64,000 bases of DNA from Jaminaea rosea (taxonomy: Eukaryota > Basidiomycota > Exobasidiomycetes > Microstromatales), in the NCBI RefSeq assembly GCF_003144245.1, contig NW_020289976.1, forward strand, positions 496,001 to 560,000. The letters run 5' to 3'. The position numbers and the translations under genes are program-made. Below, one piece after another: positions 33,627 through 43,179 of this stretch. Under the pieces are notes generated by a model, which searched no databases, was not told the origin of the DNA, and was given only the letters and a program-made list of their open reading frames with translations. The first letter of the stretch is position 1. Every line of letters begins with the position of its first letter.

Positions 33627-34017
33627 GTTGGCAGGTGGCGCAGCGATGTGTGGATGAGAAGAGGAGAGGTGGTGTGGGGAGGTGAGGTGGTGGCTACTTT
33701 GGAGGCCTCGACTCGAGTCGCACACTCGCACTCGCACTTGGCTGCCGGTGCTACCCGTGATAGGCTCCTCGACTGGGCCGGGCCACGCGAGGGCGGACAG
33801 AGCGGGCAGAGAGCGGACAGAGCGTGGCCTGACGTCAGCTACACAGGCGGCGGAAGCAACATCGAGGGTCCAAATGCAGCACGAGGACAACTCCACGCAC
33901 TCCGCGCCTCGTTCACTATCCCTCATCCACGCAACAAGAGCAGCCATCATAAGGGTCGCCGCTTCTCTAGCCCTGCGCTCAGCCATCAAGGCTCCAGCTT
34001 CGCTATCGCCGCTCAGG
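33627..34017. promoter_or_regulatory. Divergent ETFA/DHH promoter with a CRE palindrome
   Basis: A perfect TGACGTCA palindrome lies at 33830-33837, the consensus for CREB/ATF bZIP factors. Just upstream, GCGGACAGAGCG occurs twice as direct repeats within 33790-33824. The segment also carries runs of GTGG/GAGGTGG near ETFA. The bound factor is inferred only. Confidence 0.45.
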
Positions 34018-35652
34018 ATGGTCATCAAGCGCGAAGCCTCGTCGTCGCCGACTGCATCGTCTCAGGCAAAAATAAAAGCTGTCAAGCAAGAGGTCAAGGC
34101 CGACTTGATGCCAACAGCATGGCGCTTCGATCCTCTCCAGCCGCTCGAGGCCTCGCACACCTGGCCAGCTCCAGCAGCGGACATGGCTGCAGCTACTACC
34201 TTTCTGCGTCGCCTTCTCCCCTCAGCCGCCTCCAGCCCCTCAACGTCGGCTGACGCTCCCATCGCCCTCTCAATGGATACACCCCTCGTCCTCCTCCCGG
34301 ACAAAGACGCCGATGGTCTCTGCTCTACGCAAGTATTGCATCGCACTCTTCTGCATCTCGGTGTACCTCCGGAGCACATCAAGATCCATCATCTGAGCAA
34401 GGCAACGCATGCTGCTTCCAGGTCGGAGACGGACAAGATCAAGGCCTTGAACCCGGCCGCAGTCATATTGCTCGATCAGGGGAGTCGACCTGGCCCTCCT
34501 CTGTTGGGCAAAGACACACCGCCTGTACTAGTCATCGATCACCACTACCTCCACCCGGGAGAAGGAGGACCAGAAGGATCTCTCATGCTGAACGCGAGCC
34601 ATTCACTGCCAGTAGCCACCTCTGCGCTCCTTACTTGGTGCCTCTGCCGCCCTCTCTGGTCCGATGTAGACAGCAAGGACACCAGCGAGCTCGCCGCTAC
34701 CTCGATTGACTGGCTAGCCGTCTTGGGTACATGTGGCGATCTATCAGTAAACGTAGCATGGGACCCTCCCTGGCCCGACCTCTCACCGGAGATCAAGCGA
34801 TGGACAAAGAAGCGAATCGGTACCGCAGTCGCCCTCCTCAATGCTCCGCGTCGCACACCAGATTTCGACGTCGCAACGGCCTATGCCTCTCTGGCTGCTG
34901 CGCCCGATCCACTGGCCTTGCTCGATCCCCACAAGAACAAACACGCCCAAAGGCTGTACGACGCCCGTAATGCCGTGGGGGAGGAGGCGGAGCGTTGTAC
35001 GCATACGCCGCCCAAGTTCGCAAAGGACGGTAGGCTGGCGGTGTTGTTCATCAACTCAGCCTATCAGGTCCATCCAGGTATTGCGACCCGCTGGAGTGGA
35101 GCATTGCGAGGCGCAAAAAAGCTGCAAGTGGTCATGTGCGCCAACACAGGGTACTCGCCTACGGGAACTCACACCCACTTCTCCTGCCGTAGAGCGGGTG
35201 CGGCTTTGAAGAGAGGGGAGGATCCGAACATTATTGAGCTCCTACACGAGTATGCTGCGCGCGATCCACAGTTCCTCAACGATGTTGTCAAAGAGGAGCA
35301 GGAGATTGCGAGCGAGAGAGGAGAAGACGTCGGTGAGGTGCTGGAGGCAGAGGGAGCGGGCAGTGTAGATGGGGAGGCCAAGGGAGCGAAAGCTCTCAAC
35401 TTCGCGCGAGGCCATCGTGAGGCTTCTGGGGGCATTCTGCCGCACAAGTTGTGGGAGCGCTTTGTTGAGCTTATGGAAATCGGCGTGTCTGCCGATAAGA
35501 GCGAGGCGGGTAGTAGCAGCGGAGGCGGGCAGAAAACGTCGCCCAGCAAAGCCGGGCAGAAGACGAAGCTGACTAGCTTCTTTGCAGCGAAGGGAGCCAA
35601 GAAGGAGGATTCGAATGACAAGAAGGTCAAGGTTGAGGAGTCAGCAGCATAA
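34018..35652 (+). CDS. DHH-family phosphoesterase with PIP-like C-terminal tail
   Basis: A single exon of 544 aa from the ATG at 34018 (MVIKREASSSPTASS). DHH motifs: LVLLPDKDADGLCS (motif I), VILLDQGSRPG (II), VLVIDHHYLHPG (the DHH signature) and a later WLAVLGTCGDLSV. The DHHA1-like C-terminal part includes SGALRGAKKLQVVMCANTGY and HFSCRRAGAAL. The tail reads GQKTKLTSFFAAKG, close to a PCNA-interacting box, then a Lys-rich stretch. SUMO-type psi-K-x-E matches lie at IKRE, VKQE and VKVE. The DHH superfamily includes RecJ exonuclease, polyphosphatases and Cdc45; which activity applies here is unknown. A longer upstream frame exists but is Arg-rich and promoter-like. Confidence 0.82.
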   Translation: MVIKREASSSPTASSQAKIKAVKQEVKADLMPTAWRFDPLQPLEASHTWPAPAADMAAATTFLRRLLPSAASSPSTSADAPIALSMDTPLVLLPDKDADGLCSTQVLHRTLLHLGVPPEHIKIHHLSKATHAASRSETDKIKALNPAAVILLDQGSRPGPPLLGKDTPPVLVIDHHYLHPGEGGPEGSLMLNASHSLPVATSALLTWCLCRPLWSDVDSKDTSELAATSIDWLAVLGTCGDLSVNVAWDPPWPDLSPEIKRWTKKRIGTAVALLNAPRRTPDFDVATAYASLAAAPDPLALLDPHKNKHAQRLYDARNAVGEEAERCTHTPPKFAKDGRLAVLFINSAYQVHPGIATRWSGALRGAKKLQVVMCANTGYSPTGTHTHFSCRRAGAALKRGEDPNIIELLHEYAARDPQFLNDVVKEEQEIASERGEDVGEVLEAEGAGSVDGEAKGAKALNFARGHREASGGILPHKLWERFVELMEIGVSADKSEAGSSSGGGQKTSPSKAGQKTKLTSFFAAKGAKKEDSNDKKVKVEESAA

Positions 35653-35765
35653 GATACCCAGAGTCATTGATCACCATCTATGTATTGTGGAACGAAACGA
35701 GAGACCAAAATCATCAATCAGCATCTCTTCCTGCTCGCCATGTCCACCCTCCCTTGCTCCCACGC

Positions 35766-38291
35766 CTACTTGTCATCCTCTCCACCAAGTCCCCTCCTGC
35801 CTCCCATTAGCTCAACGAGATCCTTACACTTCTGCCACCAAGCCCCCTTGCCTACTCGGTTCTTCATGTCCGCATGCTTGGCCATATCCCTGCTACTGGT
35901 GAAGACCACACCAGACCCAATGATCGCGATGATAGCAGCTGTGTGCGCCTGAGCTTCACGGTCGTACGGCGACGAAGAGGGTGACGAGGCGGCCGATGCC
36001 TTCCATGCGTGCTCCTCCAAGAACTCGCAGCAGCGAACTGCCAACCTAGTCCCGCGCGTACGGTCCAGCGGGCTAGGCGTGCCGCCCTGCAATGTGTGCC
36101 CCAAGCTAGCGCTACGAGCGTCGAACTGGCCGCCTCCCTCCTCCTTGAGCATTCGAGTCAAGAAGTCGGTAGTGTAGACCTCGCTAGCCCTCTCACTCCT
36201 GATGACCAGCCTGCCCTCCGACTTGCCTGCCACATCGAGGGCGAAACGCTTCTTGAGGAAGTCGACATCACGACCGAGCATCTTGAGGTTAATGCCCACC
36301 TCGGGGGTGTAGACTAGCACAGCTCCAGCGGCCAAGGCACCCATGACTGCTAGATAGCCGGACTTGCCGCCTTGAGTCTCGACGACAAAGACGCGGTTGC
36401 GCGATGCGGATGCTGATTGCTTGATCGCGTCGCATGCGTCTACCAGGGCATTGAGGGACGTGTCTGATCCGAGCGAGAACTCGCAGAGGGGAACATTGTT
36501 GCTCAGTGTGGCGGGAATGGCCGCAATTGGGATCCTGAAGCTAGGGTACTGTTCCCTTCTCTCCTCGAGCTCCTTGACGGAAAGGAAAGCCTCGAATCCT
36601 CCGACGACGAGGAGCGCCTGGATGCCGTGCTGCTGCAGCTTGCTCGCCACTCCCCCTGCGTCCACAGAGGGAAGCACACGGTTTGTGCCCAGCTCAGAGC
36701 CACCACGCGTAGCCCACGCATCGACGCGCAACCAGTCGAGCGGGGTGACATTATCCTCCAGTAGACCTGTGAAGCCATTATGGATTGCCAAGGCCCTGTG
36801 GCCCCTCGCGTGGCAGTAGCGGACGAATGTGCGGGTGGCGGCATTCATTCCTCCAGCTGGGGCGCCAACATTGATGATAGCCATGGTCAGCCTCTTGTCC
36901 TTGGGCAGCTTGTCCCCTTCCTCGGCGACTTTTGAGGCGAACTGGAAAGAGCGCAGGCATTCGTCGAATTCCGGGTCGCGCAGCGCGAGTGCGCCGTCGA
37001 AGTCCTTTTCGCTGATGCGCTTGGCTACGAGCTGAGTCTGGGCGACTGCCTCCATCAGGGGAGCGCGAGTGATCTTATTCTCGCGAATGGTGATGACGTA
37101 CGAGGGCGTGCTTGGCTTGGCCTCGAGGAGGGCATTGACTGCTTCTACTCCTTGCAAGGTGGCGAGAATCCTGTCTGCGGCTACCGGGCGACCGCCACGC
37201 TGCGTATGGCCTAGGGTTGTGACTCTCGTGTCGAGGCCCAATCGATCAGAAAGGACCACCTTGATATCGTCTGCCTTGATGTCGTTGAGTTCGCGATCGA
37301 TAGCCCCTTCGGCCACGATGACGATGGTCTTCCTCTTTCCTACCTGCCTATGCTTCTGCAGTACCTCACAAAGCTCGTCCTCCCACTTGCCCTTTGGTGG
37401 CTGCTCAGGAATGAAGCAGTAGTCGGCCCCAGTAGCCAAGCCGGCCATCAAGGCTAGCCAGCCGCAATGCCTGCCCATGACCTCGATGACGAACGCGCGC
37501 GAATGAGAGGCAGCAGTAGAGGAGATGGAGTCTACGGCTTCGCAGATACGTGACAAGGCTGTAGGAGCGCCGATCGTGAGATCGGTCCCCGCCAAATCAT
37601 TATCGATGGATCCGACGAGCCCCACAATCTTGAGATGGGCGTATCGCTTCGCCTGCGCCTCACTGATAAGCTGGGAGGCCTGCAACTTCTCGACAAGCTC
37701 GGGCCACTCTGCTCGCAAGCGGTCTGCGCCCGTCAAGCTGCCATCTCCACCGCAGACGGCGAGAGCGTCGATGCCGTGCTTGATGAGGTTGTGTGCTGCT
37801 CGCAGACGTCCATCCTGTTGACGGAAAGCTGCACAACGAGCCGTGCCGATGAGGGTGCCTCCTTGGTCGAGCCAGCCACGAACATCGTCCCAGCCTACGC
37901 GTACGATGTAGCGCCCCTTCAATCCCAGCTCCTCTGCTTCGCTCACCCCTTCCTTGAGGAGCTCGCCCTCGCCGTACGTGGGCACGAAGCCTGTGCTGCT
38001 GCTAGCCTCGGCCGCGGCTGCGACTGCTGCTGCTGCTGCTGCATTGCTACCATGTTTGACCTGCTCTACTCCTGCTGCTGATTGTTCGCCCTGCTCCTCT
38101 TCATTTCCCCTGACCAGCCCTTCCCAACCTTCGCGAATCACGTACGCCTGACAGCCGCGAAAGATGGCCATCTTGACTACAGAGCGGACAGCCGCATTCA
38201 TTCCCGCCGAGTCACCGCCAGAAGTCATGACTGCAACCTTGGGAGGCGCATTGAGCGTTGCCGTCGACGCCGAGGGCGATGACGCCGACAT
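35766..38291 (-). CDS. PFK1: ATP-dependent 6-phosphofructokinase
   Basis: An intronless 841-aa frame. The N-terminal catalytic half has AVMTSGGDSAGMNAAVRS, CGGDGSLTGADRLR, GLVGSIDNDLAGTDLTIG, EVMGRHCGWLALMAGLA and TTLGHTQRGGRPVAADR. The C-terminal regulatory half repeats the fold (INVGAPAGGMNAATRTFVRY, LVVGGFEAFLSV, VVETQGGKSGYLAVMG, SLGHTLQGGTPSPLDR). This is the eukaryotic double-length PFK that commits fructose 6-phosphate to glycolysis. A poly-Ala/Gln insert lies near residues 70-95. It lacks the long N-terminal extension of the S. cerevisiae subunits. The gene is convergent with the DHH gene, stops 113 bp apart. Confidence 0.96.
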   Translation of the reverse strand: MSASSPSASTATLNAPPKVAVMTSGGDSAGMNAAVRSVVKMAIFRGCQAYVIREGWEGLVRGNEEEQGEQSAAGVEQVKHGSNAAAAAAVAAAAEASSSTGFVPTYGEGELLKEGVSEAEELGLKGRYIVRVGWDDVRGWLDQGGTLIGTARCAAFRQQDGRLRAAHNLIKHGIDALAVCGGDGSLTGADRLRAEWPELVEKLQASQLISEAQAKRYAHLKIVGLVGSIDNDLAGTDLTIGAPTALSRICEAVDSISSTAASHSRAFVIEVMGRHCGWLALMAGLATGADYCFIPEQPPKGKWEDELCEVLQKHRQVGKRKTIVIVAEGAIDRELNDIKADDIKVVLSDRLGLDTRVTTLGHTQRGGRPVAADRILATLQGVEAVNALLEAKPSTPSYVITIRENKITRAPLMEAVAQTQLVAKRISEKDFDGALALRDPEFDECLRSFQFASKVAEEGDKLPKDKRLTMAIINVGAPAGGMNAATRTFVRYCHARGHRALAIHNGFTGLLEDNVTPLDWLRVDAWATRGGSELGTNRVLPSVDAGGVASKLQQHGIQALLVVGGFEAFLSVKELEERREQYPSFRIPIAAIPATLSNNVPLCEFSLGSDTSLNALVDACDAIKQSASASRNRVFVVETQGGKSGYLAVMGALAAGAVLVYTPEVGINLKMLGRDVDFLKKRFALDVAGKSEGRLVIRSERASEVYTTDFLTRMLKEEGGGQFDARSASLGHTLQGGTPSPLDRTRGTRLAVRCCEFLEEHAWKASAASSPSSSPYDREAQAHTAAIIAIIGSGVVFTSSRDMAKHADMKNRVGKGAWWQKCKDLVELMGGRRGLGGEDDK

Positions 38292-38565
38292 GTTGATGAT
38301 GATGATGGAGAGTGAGGAGGGTCAATGGGTACGAGCGATAAGGAAGAAGCGAAGGAGAAAGAGCGCTCGCACGGAACAATTGCAATCTGTCCAAGCCACG
38401 CGCCCAAAGTCGACTTTTGCCTCAGTCCGCCCCAAGTCTCAAGCCTCACGCCTCACGCCTCGCGCCTCACTCGACGGCTTGCATGCAATGACGTTCTGGA
38501 CCCGCGAGATGCTCTTGATCAATCGAATTCATCTTCAGATACACGCGGTGCTCAAGATGAGGTCT

Positions 38566-40953
38566 CTAGACAGCCTGGCCATGATGTTGAGGCGGATACG
38601 CATGCTGATGCGCAGCCTGCTGCTGCAAAGCAGCTGCTGCCGCCGCCACTGCGCTTGCTGAATCGCCATAAGAGGACATGTCGTGATGATGGCCTTCGTG
38701 CTGGTTAGGATCCATCTCCATGCCCATGCCCATGCCCTCCTCCTGATGGGTCGCATGCTCCTCCTCCTGCTGCTCCTCAGCTCCCGGCTCAAAGATAGCC
38801 TTCACGTCGGCCCCCAATTCTATCTCTAGAACGGCCTCCAAAACCCTCTTCTTCTCCCACATCAAGTCGCGCAACTCGTGCAGGCTGGACTCTAGGTCAG
38901 TCACGAGGCGCTTATTCTCTGCTTGAGCGAGGGAGAGCTTGGATGACTCGATCAGGTGGGCTCGAATAAGAGTGGAGAGAAGGGGTCCGCTCGAGGAGGA
39001 GGAGGAGGAGAAGGGGCCTGTGGTGCGGGCGGGAGCCGCTTGGCGTCGTGAAAGGTGGTGTGGCGCCGCTGATGCGGGAGCAGTGGTCGCCGAAGCGTCA
39101 AAGCTACTTATCGCATGAGCTGTGGGTGACGACGGGGCAGAGGAGAGAACGCTTTCTTCCTCGAGCGTCCTAGCACGACCAACCCCTGCTGCTGTCGGAT
39201 CCTCGTCGACCTGCATGCTGTTGAGTGAGGCGTTCCCCACGCTCGTATCACCGCCGGCGCCGGAAGTCTCATCGAGGTGACGGCCGGCGGGTGGGCGGAT
39301 CTGCCTCTTTGGTCGACCGCTGTTTGGTACCTCTGCTGTTGTCGTTGAGTCTGCTGGGATTGACGCAGGAGCGGTTGCCGCAGCCGGCTCTTGTGTAGGT
39401 CCGCTGACGTCGGACATGTCCGAGTCGCTATCGTAGAATGCGCCAGCCGTCGACGGTCCAGCTGCTGCGTTGCCATCCGCTTGCTTCTTTGCAGGCGTCT
39501 GCCCCTTCCCCATGAAAGCCCCTCCGGACCCACCAGCTTGCTTGAACTCTTCCGCCTGTCTCCTGCTCATCTCCATGACCCAAGCTTTCCTGCCTCTCTC
39601 CAGCACCAAATTGGCCTCGGCCTCGGCCTCTTGATCGTCATGCGGATACTGGAGCTCCGGTCTGGATGCCGGGTCAACAGCCACGGCAGACGCGCCGACC
39701 GTAGGGTTCCAGTCTTCTAGTGTCCCGTCCACCCAGGAGAGGGGAATTCGCCTGCGGATGGAGGAGTAGCGTTCGATGCCTAGCTCTTCATCTGTGAAGC
39801 CTGATGAGCCCGTGTTGGGTTGAGGCTGGCCAGCTGAAGAGCCAGGCTGGGCACCTGCCTGCTGTTGCTGAAGTTGCTGTTGCTGCTGTGCCTCGCTGCT
39901 CTCGTCAGGGGGGAACATGGCTTCGTAGCTCCAGTGTAGCTTGTCACCGGGCATAGCCTCTGCGTTGGCTGCTATTTGAGCGGCGGTGGACATGCTGGAC
40001 GAAGAGTGGGATGAGGACGGCAAGTCCCCCGCGAGGCCTAGGAGCTCCTCGTCAAGCGACGTCGTGGCATCGGTGCTGCCACTAGCAGCCATCGCTGATC
40101 GCCTGGTACTACTCCTCGTCCCCGCCCCCGCCCCAGATGCTGGCGGGAGCGACCTCCCCTCCGCTGCCGCCTTCTCAGCAGCAGCCCTCTCGGCCATTGC
40201 TGCAGCAGAGATCCTTCCTCCTCGAGCAGGCGCCGGCATGATGTCGTGCTGTACGCGCATATGCTTTGATAGGGCATCGGAGCGGGTAAAGCTCTTGTCG
40301 CAGTCTGGCCTTGGGCAGGTGAAGGGCTTCTCGCCCGTGTGGGATCGCAAGTGCGATAGCAAGGCGAATCGGCTTGTCTGAGGTTTCCCTCGACGCGAGC
40401 AGCCTGTCCATTCGCAGGCGTATTTGTTGCGCGTGGTACCTACGTGAGCTGTGCGAGGGGAAAGGTAAAGGGGAGAGAGCGTTGGTCAGGTTGAGATGCT
40501 TGAAAGAGGAGTGCGCACTTGGCACCTACTGTTGTGCAAGTGGTCAATGAACTTGATCATATCGGCGAATATATGGCCACAATCATTCCATCTGCACGTC
40601 GCCTCCTTCTTGTTCTTTGCACCAGAGCTAGCAGCTCCACCTGCTCCCTCGTCATCATCGTCATCATCGCTCTGAGCTCCGCCGTGCTGTTGGTGCTGAT
40701 TAGTTGGTCCTGTTGCGTCCTGCTCGCCGCTAGCGTCGTTCGTCATCCAAGCCTCGTCATCCTCATCTCCGCTGGTAGAGACGTCGGATGGAGCTACAGC
40801 TGGGACGTAGTATCCTGCTAGGTGGGAGGCAGTTGCGTCTAGATTTGAAGTTGTTGCCGAAGAGGAGGATGAAGGATCGTGGTGCTGAAGAATTGGGTCT
40901 GCTGCCTCTGACTCGACCTTGACGCCTGTCGACTTCCTCTTTGCCCTGGGCAT
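38566..40953 (-). CDS. C2H2 zinc-finger protein (Iec1-like, tentative)
   Basis: Two exons (40953-40530, 40448-38566) give 768 aa, start MPRAKRKSTGVKVESE. An acidic Ser/Asp/Gln-rich N-terminus precedes three GLI-like fingers: CRWNDCGHIF...HLHNTH (split by the intron), CEWTGCSRRGKPQTSRF...HLRSH and CPRPDCDKSFTRSDAL...HMRVQH. The rest is Gln/Ala/Ser-rich with a C-terminal coiled coil (NKRLVTDLESSLHELRDLMW) and a Met/His-rich end. Finger spacing fits the YY1/AEBP2-like proteins that include the S. pombe INO80 subunit Iec1, but the assignment is tentative. It faces GTR2 across 234 bp. Confidence 0.8.
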
Positions 40954-41187
40954 GGCGATGAATGTGGTGAGGAAGTGAGAGCGGGCGAGGCAACGAGACG
41001 ATTGCCGTCGCGTGCTCGTTCGTCTGCCTTGACCGTCGACGGAAGAGGACGCGGCCAGGCGTGTGCAGGTGGGGGGGGATGAGCTTCGCATCGCATGGCG
41101 CAGAACCGTCATCCACTTTGCGATATCACCTGACCACTTCACAACTGCTATCTCACTGCCCTCGCCAACACCGCCGTCGCCATCACC
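40954..41187. promoter_or_regulatory. Short divergent promoter, zinc-finger gene / GTR2
   Basis: Only 234 bp separate two divergent ATGs. A GTGGGGGGGGATG G-run lies near 41069-41081. No recognised element otherwise. Confidence 0.4.
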
Positions 41188-43179
41188 ATGGCGTCTTCTC
41201 GCCCGCATCCGCAGATCCTCTTGATGGGCATGCGTCGAAGCGGCAAGACGTCATTACTCCAAGTCCTGCACCATCACCTGCCACCAAACGATACCCTCTA
41301 CCTTGATTCAACATTGCGTCCTTATGCCACAACCCTCCGTCCTTGGTCACCCGTCACCATCTGGGATGGCATCACACCACAAGCTCCACTCACGCACGCA
41401 GCAAAAGACGGTAACGTTCTCCCCGATGTATCCCTCCCAAATGGAGGCGGGCCGTTATCCTGGAACAGCATCTCCTCCATCATCTGGGTGCTCGACGCTC
41501 AAGACGACTACTTGCTCTCCCTCTCCCAGCTCCATTCCCTCATCTTAGTCGCATATGCAAACAACCCTCGCGTCCACGTCCACGTCTTCCTCCACAAGAT
41601 GGACGGCTTGAGCGAGGATTACAGGGATGATACGCAGACGGATGTCGAGAAGAGGATCGAGGACGATCTCACCGATGCCAGTAGCAGCTTTCAATTTGCC
41701 AGGGGTGTAAGCGGGCCGAGGAGGGACAGTGAGGGGGCAGTTCTCGATGATGACGACGCTGAAGGGGACAAGGTCGATTGGACGAGGCTGGAGCGTAAAG
41801 CCGTGGATCGAGCTACAGGGGCCGCCAGCAGCTCAGATGAAGCCTCTGCCACGCCGTCGTCAGCAGCAGCAGCAGCAGCATCGACATCAAGAAGTCGCGA
41901 TCAGCCCACGGGATCCTTCCGTCGCAGACGTCCTTCATCAGCAAAATCCTCTACCAACGGGCACGGCGTCTCTGGGTCAGGCATGGTCGCCCTCGAGTCA
42001 GAGGTACGCCTCTCCCTCCACCAGACCAGCATCTTCGACTCGTCCCTCTTTGTCGCCTTCTCCCGCGTACTGCAGGACCTCGTCCTAGCTTCGCCGGGCA
42101 ACATACTCCGCGGGGCGCTCAATCGCTTGATTGACGGCTTCGTCGACTCATGCGCGCCTAGAGCTGATGACCAGGACGATGGAGAGGGAGCAGGGATTCC
42201 GCAGCATTCATCGCCGGGTCAAGGAAGCCTCGCTAAGGATCTTGCAGCCTCTACGGTCGGTATCGCTCCCACGGCAGCTCAGTCGACCAACAATGTCCTC
42301 GTCGAAAAGCTCTACCTCCTCGACCTGCCCACACGCACTTATTTGGCCTCCGACTCAAGTCCATTCGATAAGACGACTTTTCAAGTCGTCTGTGACTACC
42401 TGGGATTCCTCGTCAACTTGAGTGGCCTCTTTGCCAATCTGAAGCATCAAGGTGGGGCGAAGATGGCCGAGGATGTCACGGGTAACAAGAAGAGATGGGG
42501 TTCCAGCACGCTCAGGCTGGCGTCGATGAATGCTGCTGCCGCCGGACCGTCAGTAGTAGGAGGAGCTGGCTCTGTCGCCGCACCAGGCGAAGGCGGCGAA
42601 GATGTGCCAGGCAGTCCCAGCCTCTCCGCAGTGGGAGGCGTGAGCAAGGCTGAACCAGCCGGACCAGCAGCACCCACGGAGGAAGAGCTGCGACTCTGCT
42701 TCTGGCAACTGGACCAACGTCTTGCCCTCGTAGGCGTCATATCTGCTCAGCAGCAGCAACAGGTCGGCATGTCGAGCAAGCACAGAGGCAGTGTCACGAC
42801 GATGAGCAGTCGACCGACGAGCAGGGCCAGCGAGCAGGAGGGTGAGGAGGAAGAAGAAAAGGAGAGAGGGGGCGATGACGGTGATAAAACGACGATACCC
42901 AGCGGCAGCGCCATTGAAGACGCTGCAGCGAAGACGATCCAAACAGAGGCAGCAGCAGCAACAGCATCAGACGCAGAAGCCCTTGTAGAGCAGAATGTCG
43001 ACATCTTTCGACGCGCAATTGCCGCCTTGCTTGAGGCTACAACCATCCCGCCCGCCGCGGGCAAAGTGGGTGCGGAGGAGACGGCGGCGGGCAAGAAGGA
43101 GCCAAAGCAGGTGGTGAGGGAGCTATGGAAGAGCAGCGGCGAGGAGGGAGGAGGGGGCCAGACATCAGTCGCAGCTTAA
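41188..43179 (+). CDS. GTR2: Rag-family GTPase Gtr2/RagC-like with large insertions
   Basis: An intronless 663-aa frame, far longer than the usual 340-400 aa. It has G1 GMRRSGKTSLL, the RagC-type VLDAQDDYLLSLSQLHSL, G4 HKMDGLSEDYRDDTQTDVEK and LHQTSIFDSSLFVAFSRVLQ. The family forms the Gtr1-Gtr2 heterodimer at the vacuole that reports amino-acid status to TORC1. Two oddities are visible. The segment normally holding the G3 motif (WDFPGQ in RagC) reads IWDGITPQAPL plus about 30 Ser/Gly/Asn-rich residues, so the DxxG glycine is missing. A low-complexity insert of about 100 residues also separates the G4 region from the LHQTSIFD strand. More disordered inserts follow in the C-terminal roadblock part. 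Confidence 0.85.
   Translation: MASSRPHPQILLMGMRRSGKTSLLQVLHHHLPPNDTLYLDSTLRPYATTLRPWSPVTIWDGITPQAPLTHAAKDGNVLPDVSLPNGGGPLSWNSISSIIWVLDAQDDYLLSLSQLHSLILVAYANNPRVHVHVFLHKMDGLSEDYRDDTQTDVEKRIEDDLTDASSSFQFARGVSGPRRDSEGAVLDDDDAEGDKVDWTRLERKAVDRATGAASSSDEASATPSSAAAAAASTSRSRDQPTGSFRRRRPSSAKSSTNGHGVSGSGMVALESEVRLSLHQTSIFDSSLFVAFSRVLQDLVLASPGNILRGALNRLIDGFVDSCAPRADDQDDGEGAGIPQHSSPGQGSLAKDLAASTVGIAPTAAQSTNNVLVEKLYLLDLPTRTYLASDSSPFDKTTFQVVCDYLGFLVNLSGLFANLKHQGGAKMAEDVTGNKKRWGSSTLRLASMNAAAAGPSVVGGAGSVAAPGEGGEDVPGSPSLSAVGGVSKAEPAGPAAPTEEELRLCFWQLDQRLALVGVISAQQQQQVGMSSKHRGSVTTMSSRPTSRASEQEGEEEEEKERGGDDGDKTTIPSGSAIEDAAAKTIQTEAAAATASDAEALVEQNVDIFRRAIAALLEATTIPPAAGKVGAEETAAGKKEPKQVVRELWKSSGEEGGGGQTSVAA

Noticed and set aside
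33682-34017. N-terminal extension of the DHH protein from an upstream ATG
   Set aside because: The added residues are Arg/Trp-rich, lie across the promoter palindrome and lack DHH-family similarity.
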